A stretch of DNA of 10,430 nt. It comes from an uncultured Rubrivivax sp. (lineage in GTDB: Bacteria; Pseudomonadota; Gammaproteobacteria; Burkholderiales; Burkholderiaceae_C). The position numbers were made by a program, and so were the translations under genes. A model generated the notes under the pieces. The model searched no databases and was not told where the DNA came from. It was given only the letters and a program-made list of their open reading frames with translations. This document shows, piece after piece, positions 5,262 through 10,430 of the stretch. The stretch spans positions 1 through 10,430 of the forward strand of contig CALJUI010000398.1 in the NCBI GenBank assembly GCA_937975735.1, given 5' to 3'. The stretch's first letter is position 1, and each line of letters starts with the position of its first letter.

Positions 5262-5376
5262 GGTCGTGCTCCTGGATGGGATGGGCGCAATCTAGGGAAC
5301 CGGGCGTTAGGCCCGCGTTAGGCGGCGCGACGGGCGCGGGCCGTAACATGCCCCCACCTCACCCACGACGATCGCG
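5262..5376. promoter_or_regulatory. Divergent intergenic region between PEP-CTERM gene B and yghU, with an 11-base-period direct repeat
   Basis: GCGTTAGGC occurs at 5304-5312 and again at 5315-5323, one helical turn apart, 43-62 bases upstream of PEP-CTERM gene B. Closer to the gene, GATGGGCGCA (5280-5289) matches the leader of gene A. On the minus strand TAGATT (5294-5289) could be a -10, but no -35 was found at normal spacing. The repeats may be a regulator site; this is inference from position. No clear promoter or Shine-Dalgarno was found for the rightward yghU-like gene. Confidence 0.45.
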
Positions 5377-6246
5377 ATGTCCGACGACACCTCCGCCTAC
5401 ACCCCGCCCAAGGTCTGGACCTGGTCGCAGCCCAGCGGCGGCAAGTTCGCCAACATCAACCGCCCGATCGCCGGCGCCACGCACCAGCAGGCGCTGCCGG
5501 TGGGCCGCCACCCGCTGCAGCTGTACTCGCTGGCCACGCCCAACGGCGTGAAGGTCACGGTGATGCTGGAGGAACTGCTCGCGCTCGGCCACGCCGGCGC
5601 CGAGTACGACGCCTGGCCGATCCGCATCTCCGATGGCCAGCAGTTCGGCAGCGGCTTCGTCGAGGTCAACCCGAACTCGAAGATCCCGGCGCTGCTGGAC
5701 CGCAGCGGGCCCGAGCCGATCCGGGTCTTCGAGTCCGGCGCGATCCTGCTCTACCTGGCCGAGAAGTTCGGCGCGCTGCTGCCCGCCGGGGCCACCCGCG
5801 CCGAATGCCTGTCGTGGTTGTTCTGGCAGATGGGCAGCGCGCCCTACCTGGGCGGCGGCTTCGGCCACTTCTACGCCTACGCGCCGACCAAGCAGCAGTA
5901 CCCGATCGACCGCTTCGCGATGGAGGTCAAGCGCCAGCTCGACGTGCTCGACCGCCGGCTGGCCGACAGCCCCTTCCTCGCCGGCGATCACTACACGATC
6001 GCCGACATCGCGGTCTGGCCCTGGTACGGCGCGCTCGCCAAGGGCCTGCTCTACGAGGCGGGCGAGTTCCTGCAGGTGCAGGACTACAAGCACGTGCAGC
6101 GCTGGACCGACCAGATCGCGCAGCGCCCGGCCGTCAGGCGCGGGCGCATGGTCAACCGGACCTGGGGCGACCCGGCCAGCCAGCTGCACGAGCGCCACGA
6201 CGCGGCGGACTTCGACACCCGCACGCAGGACAAGCTGGCGGGCTGA
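5377..6246 (+). CDS. yghU: Glutathione S-transferase, YghU type (Nu class, disulfide-bond oxidoreductase)
   Basis: A 289-residue protein, about the length of Escherichia coli YghU (288). It matches that protein as I recall it almost throughout: KVWTWSQPSGGKFANINRP near the start, then LPVGRHPLQLYSLATPNG, VEVNPNSKIPAL, VFESGAILLYLAEKFG, LGGGFGHFYAYAP, YTIADIAVWPW and a C-terminal QLHERHDAADF. The N-terminal thioredoxin-like domain spans about residues 45-130 and the helical GST domain about 140-270. Thr54 and Asn56 in TPNG correspond to the Thr/Asn pair used in Nu-class enzymes in place of a catalytic Tyr, Ser or Cys. E-S-G binds the glutathione gamma-glutamyl group. YghU binds two glutathiones and reduces disulfides using them; the same activity is likely here. 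The protein is cytoplasmic. The start ATG lacks a clear Shine-Dalgarno but agrees with the family N-terminus. It converges on the DUF6544-like gene, the two stops forming TGATCA. Confidence 0.95.
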   Translation: MSDDTSAYTPPKVWTWSQPSGGKFANINRPIAGATHQQALPVGRHPLQLYSLATPNGVKVTVMLEELLALGHAGAEYDAWPIRISDGQQFGSGFVEVNPNSKIPALLDRSGPEPIRVFESGAILLYLAEKFGALLPAGATRAECLSWLFWQMGSAPYLGGGFGHFYAYAPTKQQYPIDRFAMEVKRQLDVLDRRLADSPFLAGDHYTIADIAVWPWYGALAKGLLYEAGEFLQVQDYKHVQRWTDQIAQRPAVRRGRMVNRTWGDPASQLHERHDAADFDTRTQDKLAG

Positions 6247-7107
6247 TCAGCGCGCCGGCTCGAAGGCGATGTCGGTGATCGTCCCGCGCCAGTAGGGCAG
6301 CTCGCCGCCGTCGAGCAGCCAGGCCACCTCGCCGTCGATCGGGATCCGCATGCCGCCGCGCGGCTGGACGTTGGACCAGCGGCCTTCCCAAGGGGTGGGC
6401 ACGAAGCGGCCGTTCACCTCGCGGCCGCGCGACTCGCTGCGCACGGTGCGGATCAGGCCGTCGGGGCCGAACGCGAAGCGCAGCGTCACTTCGGTGTTGC
6501 CGTCGCGCAATGTGGCGTCGGCGCGCGTGTCGTCGACCGGCGCCCAGCGCACGCCCTGGCTGGGCAGCAGCGCGGTGGGCAGCCACGCCGCCTCGGCCAG
6601 GGAGCGCATCAGCTCGCCCCGATCCACCTCGGGCGTGCCGCGCAGGTCGGCCAGCGTCACGAGCCCCGCCGCGGTGGCGTGCAGCCGCCCTTCGCCGGCG
6701 ACGTAGGCGTCGTGCACGCGCGCGGCGATGCCCGGGGCCATCGCGATGCGGCCGTCCCAGACGAAGCCGGGCCGGTTGATCACCACCACCTGGCGCGAGG
6801 TGAAGGGCTTCCACTGCGGCGCGTCCGGGTCGGCGCCCATGTTGAAGGTGCCGCGGTGCGCCACGGTCACGCCGCGCGCGATCGGCAGGCCGTCGGTCAG
6901 CGCGGCGCGGAAGAACCGCTGCACCGGCGGCGGCAGCCCGGCGAGTTCGCGCTCGAGGTCCACCCGCGCGACGGCCGGCGCCCGGCTCGCGGACTGCAAC
7001 TGCGCGACCAGCTCGGCGGTGGCGCGTTCCCAGCGCCAGGCGCCGATGCCCAGCGCCGCGGCGACCAGCCCGATCAGCGCGAGCAGGCTCCAGACGATCA
7101 TCTGCAT
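6247..7107 (-). CDS. DUF6544/DUF6920-like membrane-anchored protein of unknown function
   Basis: A 286-residue protein when begun at the ATG at 7107. The frame is open to a GTG at 7128 (seven more residues), and an ATG at 7101 is also possible; none has a good Shine-Dalgarno. The N-terminus (MIVWSLLALIGLVAAALGIG) is one transmembrane helix or signal anchor, followed by a soluble domain that should face the periplasm. Recognisable segments are LPPPVQRFFRAAL, then G-T-F-N-M with W-K-P-F about 15 residues later, PGFVWDGRIAM, and near the C-terminus PTPWEGRWS and PIDGEVAWLL with W-R-G-T. This layout agrees with proteins labelled DUF6544 or DUF6920, though the exact label is from memory. No enzyme motif is evident. 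It lies 63 bases downstream of the SOUL gene on the same strand and may be in its transcript. Confidence 0.78.
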   Translation of the reverse strand: MQMIVWSLLALIGLVAAALGIGAWRWERATAELVAQLQSASRAPAVARVDLERELAGLPPPVQRFFRAALTDGLPIARGVTVAHRGTFNMGADPDAPQWKPFTSRQVVVINRPGFVWDGRIAMAPGIAARVHDAYVAGEGRLHATAAGLVTLADLRGTPEVDRGELMRSLAEAAWLPTALLPSQGVRWAPVDDTRADATLRDGNTEVTLRFAFGPDGLIRTVRSESRGREVNGRFVPTPWEGRWSNVQPRGGMRIPIDGEVAWLLDGGELPYWRGTITDIAFEPAR

Positions 7108-7170
7108 CGGCCCATTGTGGGCAAGCACGCCGCCGCGCGATTGATCGCGGTCAAGCGACCGGCGCGCGGC

Positions 7171-7797
7171 TCAGGCCGCCGGGTCGATCTCGATCAGGAT
7201 CTCGTTGCGGCGCACGAACCAGGGCACGTAGGGCGCGTCGTAGCGCGCGTAGACCGGCGCGGCGCGCGGGCTCAGGCCCGCCTCGGCCATGCCGTCGCGC
7301 AGGATTTTCAGATGCGCCTCGTAGTTCTCGTCGGTCCAGCGCCCGGAGTAGCGGATCACCGCGAACCGCGCCGGCGGCAATTCGCGCAGCCGCACCTGCG
7401 GGTCCAGCGGCTCGGGCAGCGTGGCCAGCGTGTACTGCGACGGCATCGCGAAGCGCACGACGAAGGCGCCGCCTTCGGCCGGGGCCTGGCTGACCGGCGC
7501 GGTCATGTCGATGCGCACCGGCTCGGCGGCCTGCGTCACCGGGGCCGTCATCGCGATCTTCCGCTCGCCCTTGTTCTTGCCGAAGATGTAGCCGGCCAGC
7601 AGCCGGAACCCCTGGTTGCCGGCCTCCTCCGCCGGGCCGGGCACGGTGACCTCGGCGACGCGCTGCGGCGCGTAGGCGCGGACCTCGAATTGATCGAAAC
7701 GGCGCTCGACGGTGTAGGCGGGTTCTTCGATGGCTTGGGCCATGGTGGCGGTCAGGGCAAGGGCAAGGCCCAGGCCCAGCGTGGCAAACAGTTTCAC
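7171..7797 (-). CDS. SOUL family haem-binding-like protein, exported
   Basis: A 208-residue protein started at GTG (7797-7795), because AAAGGA (plus-strand TCCTTT at 7803-7808) lies five bases upstream and the following residues, MKLFATLGLGLALALTATMA, form a standard signal peptide cleaved near AQA (residue 22). The frame extends further upstream, but that adds charged residues ahead of the signal. The mature part has E-x-x-F-E-V-R-A-Y near residues 36-42, then the family hallmark MTAPV twice (83-87 and 98-102), and W-T-D-E-N-Y plus Y-A-R-Y-D-x-P near the end. These mark the SOUL/HBP domain, which binds haem or porphyrins in eukaryotes. Ligand and role in bacteria are largely unknown. Predicted location is the periplasm. 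It is divergent from the short-chain dehydrogenase at 7914 across 116 bases in which no convincing promoter was seen. Confidence 0.9.
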   Translation of the reverse strand: MKLFATLGLGLALALTATMAQAIEEPAYTVERRFDQFEVRAYAPQRVAEVTVPGPAEEAGNQGFRLLAGYIFGKNKGERKIAMTAPVTQAAEPVRIDMTAPVSQAPAEGGAFVVRFAMPSQYTLATLPEPLDPQVRLRELPPARFAVIRYSGRWTDENYEAHLKILRDGMAEAGLSPRAAPVYARYDAPYVPWFVRRNEILIEIDPAA

Positions 7798-7913
7798 GGT
7801 GATCCTTTCGCCGCGATGGCCCAGGGGCATCCCGGGCCTGCCGCGCGGCGGCATGGGTTCGAGACTATCGTCATCGGCATGAGTTCCGCTCGCCCCGCCC
7901 GGCCGCCCTTGCG

Positions 7914-8612
7914 ATGACGATGGGCTCCCTGCCCGACGGGTTCCGCGCGCTCGTGGTCGGCGCGACGGGCGGCATCGGCTCGGCCTTCGTCGACGCGCTG
8001 CAGGCCGATCCGCGCTGCGGCGGCGTCGAAGCGCTGCACCGGCGCTCGACGCCGCCGATCGACTTGGCCGACGAGGCGAGCATCGCCGCCGCGGCGCAGA
8101 CCTTCGCCGATCGGCGCTTCCACCTCGTGATCAACGCCGCCGGCGTGCTGCACGGCGACGGCTTCATGCCGGAGAAGAAGCTCGCCGAGATCAACCAGGC
8201 ACAGCTGGCCGCCACCTTCCAGGCCAACACCTTCGGGCCGGCGCTGGTGATCCGCCACTTCGCGCCGCAGCTCGACCGCCAGCGCGGCGTGATGGCGATG
8301 CTGTCGGCCAAGGTCGGCAGCATCGGCGACAACCGGCTCGGCGGCTGGATGGCCTACCGCGCGTCGAAGGCGGCGCTGAACATGATCGTCAAGACCGCGG
8401 CGATCGAGCTCGCCCGCACCGCGCCGAACGCGGTGCTGGTGGCGCTGCACCCGGGCACGGTGGACACCGCGCTGTCGGCGCCGTTCCGCGGCGCACGGAT
8501 CGGCCGGCCACCGGCGCAGGCGGCGGCGCAGATGCTGGCGGTGCTCGACGGCCTGACGCCGGCCGACAGTGGCGCCTTCGTGGCCTACGACGGGCAGCGG
8601 CTGCCCTGGTGA
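7914..8612 (+). CDS. Short-chain dehydrogenase/reductase (CsgA/C-factor-like)
   Basis: A 232-residue SDR. The coenzyme motif is G-A-T-G-G-I-G (16-22), followed by I-N-A-A-G (74-78), the structural Asn105 in Q-A-N-T-F-G-P, and the catalytic set Ser136, Tyr148 and Lys152 (Y-R-A-S-K). The C-terminal L-H-P-G-T-V-D-T segment (178-185) is the usual PG motif. The sequence resembles cytoplasmic SDRs related to Myxococcus C-factor (CsgA), which in most bacteria are ordinary NAD(P)H carbonyl reductases; a signalling role should not be inferred. The substrate is unknown. ATG at 7914 and ATG at 7920 are both possible (the protein begins MTMGS) and neither has a Shine-Dalgarno. It ends one base before the stop of the leftward saccharopine-dehydrogenase-like gene. 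Confidence 0.92.
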   Translation: MTMGSLPDGFRALVVGATGGIGSAFVDALQADPRCGGVEALHRRSTPPIDLADEASIAAAAQTFADRRFHLVINAAGVLHGDGFMPEKKLAEINQAQLAATFQANTFGPALVIRHFAPQLDRQRGVMAMLSAKVGSIGDNRLGGWMAYRASKAALNMIVKTAAIELARTAPNAVLVALHPGTVDTALSAPFRGARIGRPPAQAAAQMLAVLDGLTPADSGAFVAYDGQRLPW

Positions 8613-8613
8613 T

Positions 8614-9840
8614 TCAATCGATCGTGAAGGTCAGCCCGGCGTGCGCCTGCAGCCGGCGCACCAGCGCCATGCCCATCGCCGCGCCGGGCGTCCAGACGCC
8701 GCCGGAGGTCATCGTCGGGTCGATGTCGCGCAGCAGGCACAGCGCGGCCTCGCCGATGATCTTCGAGGTCGATCCGTAGCCGGGGTCGCGGTCGCCGGTG
8801 ACCTTCGCGCGCAACGTGTGGACGGCGCCGCCGCGATGGTCCTCGCCGAGGAAGTGGACTTCGTAGCGGCCCTGCTCGCGCTGGCGCGCGGTCGGGCCCT
8901 GGCCCGGCTTGGGCAGCACGAAGCGCTCGAGCAGTGCGCGCGTCGGCGCGAAGCCGAGCAGCAGGTTCTGCACCGTCGACATCCGCGCCAGCCGCTTCGC
9001 GCGCGCCTCGCCCTTCGCGCCGCCGCCGGTCAGCATGCGCTCGTCGTAGACGAAGTCGCGGCCCCAGGGGTGGCCGCGCAGCGCGTTGGTGCGGTGCACG
9101 TTCTTGGTGTTGATCGGCGCCATCACGAAGGGGCCGGTCCAGGACTTGGCCTGGTCGTCGTAGGCCGCGCGCTGGCCCTTGGGCTGCGTCGGCCCGCGGA
9201 AACCCGGCGTCAGCGCGAACGGATCGGCCATCACCCGCGCGACCTTGGGGTCGCGGCGCATCGCCTCGACGGTGGCCAGCAGGCTGGCGATCGTGCCGCC
9301 GGAGGCGCCGCCCTTCATCACCTTGACGCGGCCGCGCACGCGCGACATCGGCGCGCCGAAGCGGCGCACCGCCTCGTCCTGCAGGAACACCACGCCGAGG
9401 TCGAAGGGGACCGAATCGAAGCCGCAGGAGAACACGATGCGCGCACCGCTGGCCTCGGCCGCCGGCTGCAGGCGCGGGATCATCGCCGCCATCCAGGCCG
9501 GCTCGCCGCACAGGTCGACGTAGTCGGTGCCGGCCGCGGCGCAGGCCTCGACGAGCGGCCCGCCGTGGCGCTGGTAGGGGCCGACGGTGGTCAGCACGAG
9601 CCGGGTGTCGGCGACGAGCGCGGCCATCGACGCCGGGTCGGCGGCGTCGGCGCGCAGCAGCGGCAGCTCGGCGGGCGCGCCGATGCCGTCGCGCACCCTG
9701 GCCAGCCGGTCGAGGTCGCGCCCGGCCAATGCCCAGCGCAGGGTGCGGTCGCTGCCGTAGGTCGATTGCAGGTACTCGGCGACCAGCCGGCCGGTGAAGC
9801 CGGTGGCGCCGAAGACGATCAGGTCGTGGGTTCGGGGCAT
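8614..9840 (-). CDS. Saccharopine dehydrogenase-like NAD(P)-binding oxidoreductase
   Basis: A 408-residue protein from the ATG at 9840; the frame runs further upstream but overlaps the coding region of the decarboxylase and has no family content there. It opens with D-L-I-V-F-G-A-T-G-F-T-G (6-17), a Rossmann loop. Further on are LTTVGPYQRHGGPLVEAC (about 83-100), DYVDLCGE and the hallmark GFDSVPFDLG (140-149). These mark the COG3268 group, relatives of human SCCPDH and the mycobacterial trans-acting enoyl reductase, and not the lysine-pathway saccharopine dehydrogenases. The substrate is unknown; reduction of a lipid or polyketide-type double bond is one known role in the family. The start overlaps the end of the upstream decarboxylase gene by 22 bases, so the two are likely co-translated from one mRNA. 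Confidence 0.9.
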   Translation of the reverse strand: MPRTHDLIVFGATGFTGRLVAEYLQSTYGSDRTLRWALAGRDLDRLARVRDGIGAPAELPLLRADAADPASMAALVADTRLVLTTVGPYQRHGGPLVEACAAAGTDYVDLCGEPAWMAAMIPRLQPAAEASGARIVFSCGFDSVPFDLGVVFLQDEAVRRFGAPMSRVRGRVKVMKGGASGGTIASLLATVEAMRRDPKVARVMADPFALTPGFRGPTQPKGQRAAYDDQAKSWTGPFVMAPINTKNVHRTNALRGHPWGRDFVYDERMLTGGGAKGEARAKRLARMSTVQNLLLGFAPTRALLERFVLPKPGQGPTARQREQGRYEVHFLGEDHRGGAVHTLRAKVTGDRDPGYGSTSKIIGEAALCLLRDIDPTMTSGGVWTPGAAMGMALVRRLQAHAGLTFTID

Positions 9841-10430
9841 GCGACATCGTCGCACAGCGTTTCCGACGGCCGGCCCGGCGCGGCCGGCATCGACAGCCGC
9901 TTGACGGCCGCGACGAAGCGCCGCAGCGTCGGCGACAGCGCGCCCGCGGCGAGGCGGACGTCGAGCAGCTGGAAGCGCCCGCGCGTTTGCCACGCGCGCT
10001 CCAGCGCCGCTTCCAGCGCCTCGCGGTCGTCGACCACGTGGCCGTCGCCGCCCATGCCGGCGGCCATCGACGCGAAGTCCCAGCGATCGAGGTCGTTGAA
10101 GCGCCGCCCCGGCGCGAAGGTGCGCAGCATCTCCCAGCCGGCATTGTTGAACACCAGCACGATCGGATCGCAGCCCAGGCGGCGGGCGTTGCCGAGTTCC
10201 CAGCCGGTCATCTGGAAGGCGCCGTCGCCGACCAGCACGATCGGCCGCTCGCCGGTGGCCGCCTGCAGGCCCAGCCCGGCGGGCACGCCGTAGCCCATCG
10301 TGGCGTAGTAGCCCGGCGCGACCAGCGGCGTCGGCGGCAGCTCGAAGGTCGAGAACAGGCAGTCGCCGACATCGCTGGCCAGCGGCATCGCGCCGTGCAT
10401 GCTCTCTTCGAGGTGTTTCAGCGCGACCTG
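9819..10430 (-). CDS. Thiamine diphosphate-dependent decarboxylase (indolepyruvate/phenylpyruvate type), C-terminal part
   Basis: The last 203 residues of a protein that enters from the right edge. The frame is open to 10430, reading QVALKHLEESM before the first in-frame Met at 10400, which is therefore internal. The ThDP/Mg motif is present as G-D-G (visible residues 68-70), followed after 24 residues by N-N (95-96). The flanking AFQMTGWELGNARRLGCDPI and NNAGWEMLRTF segments match the indolepyruvate/phenylpyruvate decarboxylase branch known from Azospirillum IpdC as I recall it. Such enzymes decarboxylate aromatic 2-oxo acids to aldehydes, in indole-3-acetate synthesis or Ehrlich-type amino acid catabolism. 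The N-terminal substrate-binding half lies outside the window, so a related 2-oxo acid decarboxylase cannot be ruled out. The final ~25 residues (after KRLSM) look like a lineage-specific tail. The gene overlaps the downstream oxidoreductase by 22 bases. Confidence 0.85.
   Translation of the reverse strand, partial: QVALKHLEESMHGAMPLASDVGDCLFSTFELPPTPLVAPGYYATMGYGVPAGLGLQAATGERPIVLVGDGAFQMTGWELGNARRLGCDPIVLVFNNAGWEMLRTFAPGRRFNDLDRWDFASMAAGMGGDGHVVDDREALEAALERAWQTRGRFQLLDVRLAAGALSPTLRRFVAAVKRLSMPAAPGRPSETLCDDVACPEPTT

Noticed and set aside
5304..5323. GTTAGGC core sequences resembling integron attC simple sites
   Set aside because: Both copies point the same way, only 11 bases apart, with no paired RYYYAAC site or folded imperfect palindrome, and no integrase or cassette array nearby.
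7111..7149. CCCATTGTGGG (7111-7121), similar in shape to the MNT operator core, and inverted repeat CGCGATTGATCGCG (7136-7149)
   Set aside because: The first has a different spacer, no TA flanks and is single. The second has a 6-base stem with a two-base loop and no T run. Neither can be supported as an operator or terminator.
6679..7917. Open plus-strand frame of 412 codons across the DUF6544-like and SOUL genes
   Set aside because: Arg/Ala/His-rich shadow crossing two genes and their intergenic gap. The minus strand has signal peptides and conserved motifs.
8614..9840. Lysine-pathway saccharopine dehydrogenase
   Set aside because: The GFDSVPFDLG and VGPYQRHGGPLVEAC motifs place it in the SCCPDH/trans-acting enoyl reductase-like group instead.
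8569..10293. Long open frames (8569-10293 plus, 8585-10144 minus) over the right-hand operon
   Set aside because: Low-complexity composition with no family motif. The 8614-9840 and 9819-10430 minus frames contain recognisable enzyme motifs.

Overview
The window is very GC-rich, with codons that mostly end in G or C. It carries two proteins with the PEP-CTERM/exosortase sorting tail, and its families are common in Burkholderiales (Rubrivivax/Leptothrix-like betaproteobacteria). The lineage is inferred from composition and gene content; no rRNA or other marker gene is present. Coding density is high, no gap between genes exceeds about 180 bases, and no RNA gene, CRISPR array or insertion sequence was seen.

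Layout, left to right. (1) 1-167, minus: the N-terminal part of a MazG-like nucleotide pyrophosphohydrolase, divergent from (2) 300-1664, plus: a homoserine-dehydrogenase-like NAD(P) oxidoreductase with a C-terminal SAF domain. (3) 1645-2148, plus: a DUF4112 membrane protein overlapping the previous gene. (4) 2201-2602, plus: a protein with two TM2 domains. (5) 2624-3334, minus: PEP-CTERM protein A. (6) 3516-4124 and 4108-4536, plus: a two-gene module of a winged-helix/nucleotidyltransferase (MNT) protein and a small HEPN-like protein, preceded by two operator-like 15-base repeats. (7) 4533-5261, minus: PEP-CTERM protein B, a paralogue of A. (8) 5377-6246, plus: a YghU-type glutathione transferase. 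(9) 6247-7107, minus: a DUF6544/DUF6920-like membrane-anchored protein. (10) 7171-7797, minus: an exported SOUL-family haem-binding-like protein. (11) 7914-8612, plus: a short-chain dehydrogenase. (12) 8614-9840, minus: a saccharopine-dehydrogenase-like oxidoreductase, overlapping (13) 9819-10430, minus: the C-terminal part of a thiamine-diphosphate decarboxylase of the indolepyruvate/phenylpyruvate type.

Most of the window is ordinary chromosomal housekeeping or metabolic sequence with little shared function. The centre (2.6-5.3 kb) is the accessory-looking part. There, a candidate toxin-antitoxin-like MNT/HEPN pair sits between two paralogous PEP-CTERM genes. The last 120 bases of those two genes' shared 3' region are 119/120 identical and lie in direct orientation 1,912 bases apart. 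The MNT protein has an exact GS-X10-DXD nucleotidyltransferase motif fused behind a winged helix-turn-helix. Two palindromic repeats exactly 21 bases apart cover its presumed promoter and start codon, which suggests autoregulation. Its HEPN-like partner appears to begin at a CTG codon behind a perfect GGAGG, overlapping the MNT gene by 17 bases. It has R-X4-Y where classical HEPN ribonucleases have R-X4-6-H. This module is the best candidate in the window for a poorly described system.
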